Positions 16,569 to 25,213 of a stretch of DNA of 64,000 nucleotides are shown here, in pieces. Both the position numbers and the translations under genes were made by a program. The stretch spans positions 62,001-126,000 of the forward strand of contig CALWVT010000006.1 in assembly GCA_944385055.1 (NCBI GenBank), read 5' to 3'. A model generated the notes under the pieces. That model ran no database searches and had not been told where the DNA came from. It saw only the letters and a list, made by a program, of their open reading frames with translations. The DNA is from an uncultured Clostridia bacterium. Lineage in GTDB: Bacteria; Bacillota; Clostridia; Oscillospirales; Acutalibacteraceae. Numbering within the stretch: position 1 is the stretch's first letter; each line of letters starts with the position of its first letter.

Positions 16569-18491
16569 TTATGCCTCTGGGCGCAGGGCCTCGATTTCTT
16601 CCTTCCAGAGCCGCACGCTCGCGTCGCTCGGCATGCGCCAGTCGCCGCGCGGCGAGAGCGTCACGCTGCCGACTTTCGGGCCGTCGGGCAGGCAGCTGCG
16701 CTTAAACTGCTGCGCGAAAAACCGCCGGTAGAAATTCGAAAGCCACTTCCAAACCGTCGCGGGCGCGTACATGCCGTCGAACGCGCGGCAGGCGAGGAAA
16801 TAGATCTTTTTCGGCGGGAAGCCGAAGCGCAATAGGTAATATAAAAAGAAATCGTGCAGCTCATAGGGGCCGACGACCTCCTCGGTCTTTTGGGAGATTT
16901 CCCCGTCTTTCGGGGGCAGCAGTTCGGGGCTGACCGGCGTCGCGAGCACGTCGCGCAGGATTTCGCCGATCTCCCCGCCGAACGCGTCCGCCGCGTAGCG
17001 CACGAGGTGGCGCACGAGCGTCTTCGGCACCGAGGCGTTGACACCGTACATGCTCATGTGGTCGCCGTTATACGTCGCCCAGCCGAGCGCGAGTTCGGAG
17101 AGGTCGCCCGTACCAATCACGAGGCCGCCCAATTCGTTTGCGATGTCCATGAGCACCTGCGTGCGCTCGCGCGCCTGGCAGTTTTCGTACGTGACGTCCT
17201 GGACGGCCGGGTCGTGGCCGATGTCCGCGAAGTGCTGCTCGACGGCCTTGCCGATCGGCACCTCCTGCGCCGTCACGCCGAGCGCGCGCGGCAGGCTTTC
17301 GGCGTTGTGCTTCGTGCGCGCCGTCGTGCCGAAGCCCGGCATCGAAACGGCGTGGATACCCGTGCGCGGCAGCCCGAGTGCGTCAAACGCGCGCACGGCC
17401 ACGAGCAGCGCGAGCGTCGAGTCGAGGCCGCCCGAAATTCCCACGACCGCGTGGGAAATGCCCGTGTGCTGTAACCGCGTCGCAAGCCCTGCCGCCTGCA
17501 GGCTCAGGATCGTCTCGCACCGGCGCGATAGGTCGCCGCGGTCGTCCGGCACGAACGGCGTGCGCGCAAAGCGGCGCGTCATTTTCGCCGTGTCGAACGT
17601 GTATGCCATCGAGAACGGGATGACCCGCTCGGGCGGCAGGCCCTGCCACGTCGTGCAGCGGCGGCGCTCCTGCAAAAGGCGGTCGAGGTCGACGTCCGCG
17701 GCCGAGATCTCCGTCGAAAACAGCGGCGATTCGGAAAGCACGGTGCCGTTTTCGGCGATCAGGTTGTGCCCGGCGAACACAAGGTCCGTCGTCGATTCGC
17801 CGAAGCCCGCGTCGGCGTAGGCGTAGGCGCAGTAGAGCCGCGCGCTCTGGTTTTCAACGAGGCTGCGGCGGTAATCGGCCTTGCCGATGATCTCGTCGCT
17901 GGCCGAGGGGTTCAGCACGAGCGTCGCGCCTTCCTGGGCCATGCGCACGCTCGGCGGCGCGGGCACCCACAAATCTTCACAGATTTCGACGCAGGCCGTA
18001 AGCCCCGGCACGTCCCGGCACATAAACAAAAACCCCTGGCCGAGCACGGTTTCCTGCCCCGCAAACGAAAGCGGTACGGGCGTTTCGGGCGCGGGCGTAA
18101 ACCAGCGCGCCTCGTAAAACTCGCTGTAATTCGGCAGGTTCTGCTTGGCGACGAGGGCCAAAAGCTTCCCCTCGCAGCACACGGCCGCGCAGTTATACAG
18201 CGCCGCGCCCACCGCCACCGGCACCCCGACGGCAAACAGCACGGGCAGGGGGGCGGTGTGCGTGAGGATCGTTTCGAGCGCGTCCTCGGCGCCCCGCAAC
18301 AGCGTTTCATCGTGAAAGAGGTCCCCGCACGTGTAGCCGGTCAGGCACAGCTCGGGGAAGACAACGGCGCCCGCGCCGTCCGACGCGGCCTGCTGCAGCG
18401 CGGCAAGGACGGCCTGTGTGTTTTGCTTACAGTCCGCGACGCGGATCTGCGGGGTGGCCGCCGCCACGCGGAAAAATCCATTGGTATCCAT
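16569..18491 (-). CDS. nadE: Glutamine-dependent NAD(+) synthetase
   Basis: 640 residues; the last step of NAD synthesis (deamido-NAD + Gln + ATP). The N-terminal nitrilase-type glutaminase (about 1-290) shows the Glu (VVFPELCLTGYTCGDL), Lys (LVAKQNLPNYSEFYE) and Cys (TACVEICEDLW) triad. The C-terminal synthetase has the PP-loop VVGISGGLDSTLALLV (about 362-377), then MPGFGTTARTKHNAE and GTGDLSELALGWATYNGDHMS. The ATG at 18491 follows AAAAAGGAGGATTCC. It lies downstream of the family 2 glycosyltransferase gene with a terminator between them, so it probably has its own weak promoter or depends on read-through. Confidence 0.97.
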   Translation of the reverse strand: MDTNGFFRVAAATPQIRVADCKQNTQAVLAALQQAASDGAGAVVFPELCLTGYTCGDLFHDETLLRGAEDALETILTHTAPLPVLFAVGVPVAVGAALYNCAAVCCEGKLLALVAKQNLPNYSEFYEARWFTPAPETPVPLSFAGQETVLGQGFLFMCRDVPGLTACVEICEDLWVPAPPSVRMAQEGATLVLNPSASDEIIGKADYRRSLVENQSARLYCAYAYADAGFGESTTDLVFAGHNLIAENGTVLSESPLFSTEISAADVDLDRLLQERRRCTTWQGLPPERVIPFSMAYTFDTAKMTRRFARTPFVPDDRGDLSRRCETILSLQAAGLATRLQHTGISHAVVGISGGLDSTLALLVAVRAFDALGLPRTGIHAVSMPGFGTTARTKHNAESLPRALGVTAQEVPIGKAVEQHFADIGHDPAVQDVTYENCQARERTQVLMDIANELGGLVIGTGDLSELALGWATYNGDHMSMYGVNASVPKTLVRHLVRYAADAFGGEIGEILRDVLATPVSPELLPPKDGEISQKTEEVVGPYELHDFFLYYLLRFGFPPKKIYFLACRAFDGMYAPATVWKWLSNFYRRFFAQQFKRSCLPDGPKVGSVTLSPRGDWRMPSDASVRLWKEEIEALRPEA

Positions 18492-18512
18492 GGGAATCCT
18501 CCTTTTTCGTCT

Positions 18513-18563
18513 AAAAAGCGCACCGCCTGCGGGCAAAACGCCAAAGCACAAGAAGCGGTGCGC
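18513..18563 (-). terminator. Intrinsic terminator of the 18583-19614 glycosyltransferase gene
   Basis: On the minus strand GCGCACCGC and GCGGTGCGC pair across a long loop of about 27 nt, followed by TTTTT. Confidence 0.65.
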
Positions 18564-18582
18564 CATCCCAAAACGGGGTTAT

Positions 18583-19614
18583 TTATACATTGGAAGCGCT
18601 GCGGTCCTTCGGCAGGAAATGGTGCAGAATCGGCACATACAGCCGCCGGCTGTTCGGGCCGATGGCGTCGGGCAGCGTGGGCAGCGCCTCGCGCGCGCAG
18701 AAATCGTCCTTGCCGTACTGCGAAATGTTCGCGGCAAGGTCGATGATGTCCTGCAGCCACGCGAAAAAGCCGCTGCGCTGGCGCCAGTGAATCTCGATTA
18801 AATAGCAGTTGCACGAAAACCACGTCTTGCGCACCAGCGAGCGGTAGCTCTTGCGGTGGCGCGGGTACGTGCCGGCCTCTTCGAGGGATTTGCGCACCAT
18901 GACGATCGCGCGCAGGTAGTCGTTTAATTTTTTCTGCGAGATCTTCCCGAGCGTGCTGTCCTTGCGCACATTGTAGAAATACAGCGGCCGGTCGAGCAGC
19001 ACGACGTGCGTGGCCTTTGCGAAGATTTGATTTAAAATCGCGAGGTCCTCAAAGCACATCTTCGGGAACCGCACGTGTGCGCGCAGGAATAGTTCGCGCT
19101 GGAACATTTTCCCCCACAGGTATGACTGCAGGTATGTATCGTGCAGCAGCAAATCGATCGCTTCGGCGGACGTGAAGGCGCCGTCGCGGTGGAACGGATA
19201 TTCATACAAAATATCGCTCGACACGACGCGGCAGTAATACGAGCAGCAGGAGATTTCGGCGCCGCCTTTTTCACAGGCGTTATACAGAAGCTCCAGGTAA
19301 TTTTCGGAGACGTAGTCGTCGCTGTCGACAAAACAGACGTATTTCCCGCGTGCGGCGGAGAGCCCGGCCATCCGCGCGGCGGAGACGCCGGCGTTTTCCT
19401 GGTCGAGGATCCGGACGAACGGGTAGCGCTTCGCAAATTCCGCGAGCACCTCGCGGGAGCGGTCGGTGGAGCCGTCGTTGACGGCGAGCACCTCATAGGG
19501 GACTTTGAGTGTCTGGTGCGTCAGCGACTGCATGCATTGGCCGACGAACTGCCAGACGTTATAAACCGGCACGATCACACTGATTGCCGGGGTTTCTTCT
19601 GGCCTTTGGACCAT
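18583..19614 (-). CDS. Family 2 glycosyltransferase
   Basis: 343 residues with a GT-A fold. AISVIVPVYNVWQFVGQCMQ opens the domain, VNDGSTDRSREVL is the nucleotide-sugar loop, and CFVDSDDYVS holds the DxD metal site (about 90-100). LPLYFYNVRKDS-type family ending is seen as RPLYFYNVRKDSTLG. Such enzymes add sugars to capsule, wall or lipid carriers at the inner face of the membrane. It has no membrane helix. The ATG at 19614 after TTGGGGAGGAACGCAAGG was preferred to an upstream TTG in the same frame. Acceptor and donor are unknown, and no polysaccharide cluster surrounds it. Confidence 0.85.
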   Translation of the reverse strand: MVQRPEETPAISVIVPVYNVWQFVGQCMQSLTHQTLKVPYEVLAVNDGSTDRSREVLAEFAKRYPFVRILDQENAGVSAARMAGLSAARGKYVCFVDSDDYVSENYLELLYNACEKGGAEISCCSYYCRVVSSDILYEYPFHRDGAFTSAEAIDLLLHDTYLQSYLWGKMFQRELFLRAHVRFPKMCFEDLAILNQIFAKATHVVLLDRPLYFYNVRKDSTLGKISQKKLNDYLRAIVMVRKSLEEAGTYPRHRKSYRSLVRKTWFSCNCYLIEIHWRQRSGFFAWLQDIIDLAANISQYGKDDFCAREALPTLPDAIGPNSRRLYVPILHHFLPKDRSASNV

Positions 19615-19730
19615 CCTTGCGTTCCTCCCCAATTGTCGTTTCCGGGTTCCGGTGTATGAATCTTGGACCCTTTATAAAAATCATCATAGGGGAACTCCCT
19701 CGCCGCCGGCGGGGAATGCCCCGGTTTTTC

Positions 19731-19765
19731 AAAAAAGGCGATGCAGAAAAGCTCTCTGCATCGCC
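19731..19765 (-). terminator. Intrinsic terminator of the VanW-family gene
   Basis: GGCGATGCAGA pairs perfectly with TCTGCATCGCC. On the minus strand it is followed by a run of seven T. Confidence 0.9.
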
Positions 19766-19811
19766 CTCTATTGTCGCAGATTTGCAAGGTAAAGTCAAGG
19801 ACTTGCGGCCT

Positions 19812-21287
19812 TTAACCGGTGCCCACCGCGTACACGTTGGCTTTCGGCGGATAGTACGACGACGGCAGGTCCTCGCTGCGCACGACCGCGCCGTCTTTGT
19901 AGAAGACACGCTGCGCCACCGCGCGGTAGCCTTGCCGGCCGCTGCTTTGCAATTGCCGCGTGCCCGACGGCAGCGACGCGTCCTCGACCGTCTCGTCGGC
20001 CGGCTGGGGGATCACTTCCGTCTGCTGGCTCGTGACTTCGATCGTATCCCAGGAGCCGTCGTTATAGCCGTAAATCGTGCAGTACATCGTGCGGCCGTTC
20101 GCGCCGGACTGGATGTACATCGGGTAATCGGTCGGGTTTTTAAACTTAAAATCGAGGCTCGGATACGAAACCGCCGCGTCCTGGCCGATTTGGACGTATT
20201 TCGACGGGATGGAATGGTTTGAGCGCTCGACGATCTCACAGTTCGAGCGCACGGCCGCGCCGTAGATCGTCGTGCTTGCCTGGCAGATGCCGCCGCCGTA
20301 ATCCTGCGTCGAGACGCCGTTCTGGATAGCGCCCGCGAGCTTATAGCCCGCCGCCTCATCGGCCGCGCCGACAATCCCCAAAAACGAGAACGTCTCGCCC
20401 GGGCCCACGACCGTGCCGTTGACCGTTTCGAGCGCGCGGGTCATGTTGTAGGTGCCGTTTTCGGTGTTCGAGGACTCCGTCGTGAAATGGCCGAGTTTCG
20501 TCATGTGCGACTGCAGGTCCTCGACCGTGTGCTCGCGCGGCACGGCGGTGACCGGCACCTCGACCGTGCCCGTCAAGGCGCTTTCGACGAGGCTTTTGAC
20601 GTTTGCCGTCAGCGTGTCGAGGTCGACCTGCTGGCCGTCCCGGCCCTCGTCAAACGAAAACGTCTCGCTTGCGGCGTCAAAGCCCGAAACCGTCGGCTCG
20701 ACCTTTTCGATGTTCATGTCCTTTGTCAGGCCCTCGAGCGTCGTCTTGAGCGCGTCCGCGTTCACAGTCGGCGTCAGCGTGAATTCCTTTGGCGGCGCAG
20801 AGGAGACGGGCGCGGAGGAAACCTCCTCTTCCTGCCCGAACAGGGCGGCGAAAAAGCCCTTGGGCGCCTCGGAAGAGGCGGTGGAGACGACCGGCTCCGC
20901 CGCGTCCCACGCATCCTTTAAAATGTCGTCGGTGTTGTACGTAATCTGCAGGCTGCTCGCCGCGAGCGTGGCGGTGGTGTCGCCGAGCGTCAAGGTGTAG
21001 CTGCGCCCCGCGTCCTGCTGGCGCAGCGCCTGGGTCAAAGCGTCCTCGGCTTCCGTCTGGGTCATGCCGTCGAGGGAAACCCCCTGCACGATCACGTTGC
21101 CGAACGTCGTGCGCGGCGCGACCGACACCACTTCCGGCTCCGAAAACACGGTTTGCAGCCCGTAAAAGGAGACCAGCGCCACCGCTGCGATGGCCACGAT
21201 CACCGTGACGACAATGACCGCCTTGCGGCGGCCGGAACCGCGCTGCGGCGTGCTGTAGCGGGAATGGCTGGCGTCTTTTTTGCTCAT
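19812..21287 (-). CDS. VanW family protein with peptidoglycan-binding-like domains
   Basis: 491 residues. A short basic N-terminus and one membrane anchor (about 23-45) are followed by an extracellular region. This has a PG-binding_4-type domain (GVSLDGMTQTEAEDALTQAL, about 69-88), a Ser/Pro-rich insert and a second copy. The VanW domain (about 300-440) carries ETFSFLGIVG, NGVSTQDYGGGICQASTTIYGAA and PTDYPMYIQS. VanW is found with vancomycin clusters and alone in many Firmicutes, as here; its biochemistry is unsettled, and nothing links this copy to resistance. The start at 21287 follows ACAGGAGGTTGGAAAT. Promoter at 21382-21409. Confidence 0.85.
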   Translation of the reverse strand: MSKKDASHSRYSTPQRGSGRRKAVIVVTVIVAIAAVALVSFYGLQTVFSEPEVVSVAPRTTFGNVIVQGVSLDGMTQTEAEDALTQALRQQDAGRSYTLTLGDTTATLAASSLQITYNTDDILKDAWDAAEPVVSTASSEAPKGFFAALFGQEEEVSSAPVSSAPPKEFTLTPTVNADALKTTLEGLTKDMNIEKVEPTVSGFDAASETFSFDEGRDGQQVDLDTLTANVKSLVESALTGTVEVPVTAVPREHTVEDLQSHMTKLGHFTTESSNTENGTYNMTRALETVNGTVVGPGETFSFLGIVGAADEAAGYKLAGAIQNGVSTQDYGGGICQASTTIYGAAVRSNCEIVERSNHSIPSKYVQIGQDAAVSYPSLDFKFKNPTDYPMYIQSGANGRTMYCTIYGYNDGSWDTIEVTSQQTEVIPQPADETVEDASLPSGTRQLQSSGRQGYRAVAQRVFYKDGAVVRSEDLPSSYYPPKANVYAVGTG

Positions 21288-21381
21288 ATTTCCAACCTCC
21301 TGTAATAGCTGGAATAAAAATATCGTTACAGAATCCTTTGAAAAGAGAATATGTCCATTGAGAACACAGTCCTCTTTCCCC

Positions 21382-21409
21382 ATTATAGCATGTTCTTTGG
21401 CCTTGTAAA
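21382..21409 (-). promoter_or_regulatory. Sigma-A promoter of the VanW-family gene
   Basis: On the minus strand TTTACA (21409-21404), 16 bp, TATAAT (21387-21382). The leader is about 90 nt. The rest of the 355 bp divergent gap holds only the promoter at 21498 and no gene. Confidence 0.75.
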
Positions 21410-21474
21410 GGTATAGATTTGCGCGGGCGCCGGCCGCGGCTTTTGCAGAAATTTCCGCACGGCGGGATTCGGGA

Positions 21475-21503
21475 TGGAAAAGCCGCACGAGGTATGGTAT
21501 ACT
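21475..21503 (+). promoter_or_regulatory. Possible promoter of the glycolipid-type glycosyltransferase operon
   Basis: TGGAAA, 17 bp, TATACT (21498-21503). The -35 is weak, and the leader would be about 130 nt. Confidence 0.4.
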
Positions 21504-21642
21504 AACAGTGCGGATCTTTGTGAGAACGGGCAAAGCCGCTCTTTTTCCCTTGTAAACGGCGGGGCTTTTTGAAGCGCCGAAACGGCGCCGGCACGCTGCC
21601 CCCAAAGCGGAAAAAGGCGCAGCCGAAGGAGGAGCAAATACA

Positions 21643-22818
21643 ATGAAAATCATGGTCCTTTCCGCAGCGACCGGCGGCGGCCATCTGCGCGCGGCCCACG
21701 CGGTGGAATCGTATATCCTGCACAATTCGAAGGGGAACTCCGTTTTAGTCGTAGACACCCTCAAATGCATCGGAAAGCTCATCGACCACACGTGCTGCGA
21801 CGGCTACCGGCTCATGGTCAAGCGCGCGCCGAAGGCGTTTGGCACGCTGTACCGTGTGACCAATAAGGAAACGCCGATGAAACGGCTGATGTTTCATTGG
21901 AACAATTCGCTCAGCGAAAAATTGATCCCGCTGATGCGCAAAGAGAAGCCGGACGTCATTTTGAGCACGCACCCGTTTGCGACGGAGATGGCGTCGTGCT
22001 TAAAGGAGACGGGCGTCTTAAAGGATGTGCCGCTGATCTGCCTGATGACCGATTACGGCCCGCACCAGGCGTGGATTGCCGATAAAGTGGATGCATACGT
22101 CGTGAGCAACGAGGACATGGTGCCGTCGATGGCGCGCATGGGCGTCGACCCGGAAAAGGTGTACCCGTTCGGCATCCCGGTCAAGGACGTGTTTTTTGAG
22201 CCCGGCGACAAGCGGAAGCTGCGCGAAAAATTCGGCCTGGACCCCGACAAAAAGACGATTTTGTTCATGGCCGGGTCGTTCGGCGTGACGAATGTGCTGC
22301 GCATTTTCGAGGAGGTCTGCACGCTCGACCTCGATTTCCAGATCATTGTGATTACCGGGAAAAACGAAAAGCTCTACCACGAGTTCGAGCACGTCGTGCG
22401 CGACAGCGGCAAGCCGACCCGGCTTGTGTATTTTACGAATGAAGTTGAAAATTACATGCACGCCTCCGACCTTTTGATCACGAAGCCCGGCGGGTTGACC
22501 GTCAGCGAAGCGCTCGCGTGCAATATCCCGCTGGCCGTCTTCGACGCGATCCCCGGCCAGGAGGAGGACAACGCGAATTTCCTGATGAACCACCACATGG
22601 GCGTGCGGCTCGATGACCATACGGACACGGCCCAGACGATTGCGATGCTTTTGGAGGACGACGAGGAGCTCGAGAGCATGCGCGAGGCGTGCCAGCGCTT
22701 CGATAAGAGCAAGTCGGCCCAGAATATCTTTATGCTCATGCAGCAGCTGTATGAGCGCTGCCATCCGGAAAGTGTGCAGAAAAAGGAGGACACAGCGGAA
22801 GTTGGAGCATTATCTTGA
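21643..22818 (+). CDS. GT28-type glycosyltransferase, processive diacylglycerol glucosyltransferase-like
   Basis: 391 residues. The N-terminal MGDG-synthase-type domain starts SAATGGGHLRAAHAVESYI, the conserved glycine-histidine motif of UgtP/MurG relatives. The C-terminal GT-B half has MAGSFGVTNV and the donor site LITKPGGLTVSEALACNIPL. Such enzymes transfer glucose from UDP-glucose to diacylglycerol on the inner membrane face, making glycolipids that also anchor lipoteichoic acid. The ATG at 21643 follows CGAAGGAGGAGCAAATACA. Its stop lies 17 bp inside the next gene, so the cysteine desulfurase is probably translationally coupled. Exact lipid acceptor is inferred from family only. Confidence 0.83.
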   Translation: MKIMVLSAATGGGHLRAAHAVESYILHNSKGNSVLVVDTLKCIGKLIDHTCCDGYRLMVKRAPKAFGTLYRVTNKETPMKRLMFHWNNSLSEKLIPLMRKEKPDVILSTHPFATEMASCLKETGVLKDVPLICLMTDYGPHQAWIADKVDAYVVSNEDMVPSMARMGVDPEKVYPFGIPVKDVFFEPGDKRKLREKFGLDPDKKTILFMAGSFGVTNVLRIFEEVCTLDLDFQIIVITGKNEKLYHEFEHVVRDSGKPTRLVYFTNEVENYMHASDLLITKPGGLTVSEALACNIPLAVFDAIPGQEEDNANFLMNHHMGVRLDDHTDTAQTIAMLLEDDEELESMREACQRFDKSKSAQNIFMLMQQLYERCHPESVQKKEDTAEVGALS

Positions 22819-23935
22819 CAATTCCTCGACGACAAAACCGTGTAAAGAGGCCGTCGAGGCGGCGCTCGACGCGATGACCCACACGTTCGGAAACCCTTCG
22901 AGCCTGCACGCGCTGGGGTTTGCGGCGTCGCGGGCGCTCGAGGACGCGCGCGAGAGCGTGGCGGCCGTTTTGGGCGTTTCCCGCGCGGAGATTACGTTTA
23001 CCTCCGGCGGCACAGAGGCGAATAACTTAGCAATTTTCGGCGCGTATGAGGCGCGCAAAAAGCGCGGCCGCCGCGTCGTGACGACGGCCATCGAGCACCC
23101 GAGCGTTTTAAATCCCATGAAAGAGCTCGAAAAGCGCGGCGCCGAGGTCGTATACGTAAAGCCCGACGGGGACGGCCGCATTTCGCCCGAAGTGCTCGCG
23201 CAGGCGGTGACCCCCGACACGGTGCTGGTAAGCCTGATGGCGGTCAATAACGAGGTCGGCACGGTTTTGCCCATCGATGCGGCGCACGCGGCGATTGTGC
23301 GGACAAAAGCGCCGGCGCTTCTGCACGTCGATGCCGTGCAGGCGTTCGGGAAGCTGCCCTTAAAGCCGTCCCGGCGGGGCATTGACCTGTTGACCGTGAG
23401 CGCCCACAAGATCCATGGCTTAAAGGGGACGGGGGCTCTGTATATCCGAAAAGGCGCCCATATCCTCCCGCACACATTCGGCGGCGGCCAGGAGCGTGAC
23501 GTGCGCCCGGGCACGGAGGGGATGCCGGGCATCCTCGCGTTCGGCGCGGCCTGCCGCGCGCTGCCCGACCCCCAGAAGGAGGCCAAAGTGATCGAGGCCC
23601 TCAATGCCCGCGTGCGCGCGGGGCTGCAGGTGCTGCCGGATGTGACGGTTTTAAGCCCCGCGGACGCTTCGCCGTACGTGCTGAGCTTTTCGGCCGGGCG
23701 AGTCCGCGCGCAGACGATGCTCAATTTCCTGTCTGCGCGCGGCGTGTACGTGTCGTCGGGTTCGGCGTGCGCGAAGGGTGCCGAAAGCCACGTGCTAAAG
23801 GCGATGGGCCTTTCGAAAGACCAGATCGATTCGGCGCTGCGCGTATCGTTTTCGCGGGACAATACGGAGGAGGACTGCGACGCGCTGCTGAGCGCATTGG
23901 CCGAAGGCATGCGCACGCTGCAGGCCGCGCGGTAA
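22802..23935 (+). CDS. Cysteine desulfurase (NifS/IscS family)
   Basis: 377 residues. A PLP enzyme that takes sulfur from cysteine and passes it on as a persulfide. It opens YLDNSSTTKPCKEAVEAAL; the PLP lysine is in SAHKIHGLKGTG (about 204) and the catalytic cysteine in SSGSACAKGAE (about 325). The start is TTG at 22802, 17 bp inside the upstream gene, with AAAAGGAGGACACAGCGGAAG before it. It lies just upstream of thiI and cinA, so it is probably the dedicated sulfur donor for ThiI, as in the Bacillus NifZ-ThiI pair. No IscU lies in this operon. Confidence 0.93.
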   Translation: MEHYLDNSSTTKPCKEAVEAALDAMTHTFGNPSSLHALGFAASRALEDARESVAAVLGVSRAEITFTSGGTEANNLAIFGAYEARKKRGRRVVTTAIEHPSVLNPMKELEKRGAEVVYVKPDGDGRISPEVLAQAVTPDTVLVSLMAVNNEVGTVLPIDAAHAAIVRTKAPALLHVDAVQAFGKLPLKPSRRGIDLLTVSAHKIHGLKGTGALYIRKGAHILPHTFGGGQERDVRPGTEGMPGILAFGAACRALPDPQKEAKVIEALNARVRAGLQVLPDVTVLSPADASPYVLSFSAGRVRAQTMLNFLSARGVYVSSGSACAKGAESHVLKAMGLSKDQIDSALRVSFSRDNTEEDCDALLSALAEGMRTLQAAR

Positions 23936-24013
23936 AGGGCGGTTTGCCGGATTCAAATTTTTATCAATTTTTTAAATATACACATCCAATCAAAGGGATA
24001 AAGAAAGGACACC

Positions 24014-25213
24014 ATGAAAGAAATCCTGTTATTAAAGCTCGGCGAGCTCGTGTTAAAGGGCTTAAACCGCCGCGTGTTTGAGGACACGCTTTTAAAGAAC
24101 CTGCGGCGCAGGCTTTCGCCGTTGGGGAGATTTGACCTGCGCGCGCGCCAGTCGACGATCGTAATTACGCCGCTTTCGGAGGACGTGGACATGGACGAGG
24201 CGGCCGACCGCGTCGGGCGCGTGTTCGGCATCGCGACGTATTCGCGCGCGGGCGTTGCAAAAAAGAACATGGAAAGCATTTTGGAGACGGGAAAAACGTA
24301 CTTAGCGCCGGTGCTCGAGGCGGCGCGCACGTTTAAAGTCGAGGCAAAGCGCGCGGATAAGACGTTCCCGTTAAAGTCCCCGCAGATCTGCGAGGAGATG
24401 GGCGGCTTTTTGCTCGAGCAGTTCCCGCACCTTTCGGTCGATGTCCATCACCCGGATGTGACCGTTTATGTCGAGGTGCGCGACTTTGGCGCATATGTCC
24501 ACGGGAATCCCGTGCGCGGCGCGGGCGGCATCCCGGTCGGCACGGGCGGCAAGGCGGCAGTGCTCATCAGCGGCGGCATCGACAGCCCCGTCGCGGCGTG
24601 GCAGATGGCGCGCCGCGGGCTCGAATTGACGGCGGTCCATTTCGCAAGCCCGCCGTACACGTCGGAGCGCGCCGAGCAGAAGGTCGTTGACCTGCTCGAG
24701 CAGGTCGGCCAATGGAGCGGGCGCATCCGCATGTTCACAATGCCGTTTGCGCACATCCAGGAGGAGATCCGCGACAAATGCCCGGAGGAGCTGTTTACGC
24801 TTTTGATGCGCCGGTTCATGATGCGCATCGCCGAGCGCGTCGCGCGCCGGGAAGGGTGCGAGGCGCTGATTACGGGCGAGAGCTTAGGGCAGGTCGCGAG
24901 CCAGACCCTGCAGGCCATCTGCTGCACGGATGCCGTCGTCTCGATGCCGGTGTTCCGTCCGCTGATCGGTTCGGACAAGGCCGACATCGTCGCGACCGCG
25001 CGGCGCATCGGCACATTTGAAATTTCGATTGAGCCGTACGAGGACTGCTGTACGGTCTTTACGCCGAAGCATCCGCGCACGCACCCGCATCTGCAGGCGC
25101 TCGAGGAGGCGGAATTGGCCCTCGACTGCGAGGCTTTGATCGACGAGAGCTTTGAAAATGCGCGCGTGCGGCTGATCGGCGGCCCCGCACAAGGAAAGGA
25201 AGGATCGCTGTGA
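24014..25213 (+). CDS. thiI: tRNA 4-thiouridine synthetase ThiI
   Basis: 399 residues. It adenylates U8 of tRNA and inserts sulfur to give s4U. A ferredoxin-like N-terminus and THUMP domain (about 60-165) come first, then the PP-loop AVLISGGIDSPVAAWQ (about 178-193) and a typical C-terminus with ALITGESLGQVASQT and PEDCCTVFTPKHP (seen here as YEDCCTVFTPKHP). The rhodanese domain of the E. coli protein is absent, so sulfur must come straight from the desulfurase encoded 78 bp upstream. The start at 24014 follows AAGAAAGGACACC. The stop overlaps cinA by 4 bp (GTGA). Confidence 0.95.
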   Translation: MKEILLLKLGELVLKGLNRRVFEDTLLKNLRRRLSPLGRFDLRARQSTIVITPLSEDVDMDEAADRVGRVFGIATYSRAGVAKKNMESILETGKTYLAPVLEAARTFKVEAKRADKTFPLKSPQICEEMGGFLLEQFPHLSVDVHHPDVTVYVEVRDFGAYVHGNPVRGAGGIPVGTGGKAAVLISGGIDSPVAAWQMARRGLELTAVHFASPPYTSERAEQKVVDLLEQVGQWSGRIRMFTMPFAHIQEEIRDKCPEELFTLLMRRFMMRIAERVARREGCEALITGESLGQVASQTLQAICCTDAVVSMPVFRPLIGSDKADIVATARRIGTFEISIEPYEDCCTVFTPKHPRTHPHLQALEEAELALDCEALIDESFENARVRLIGGPAQGKEGSL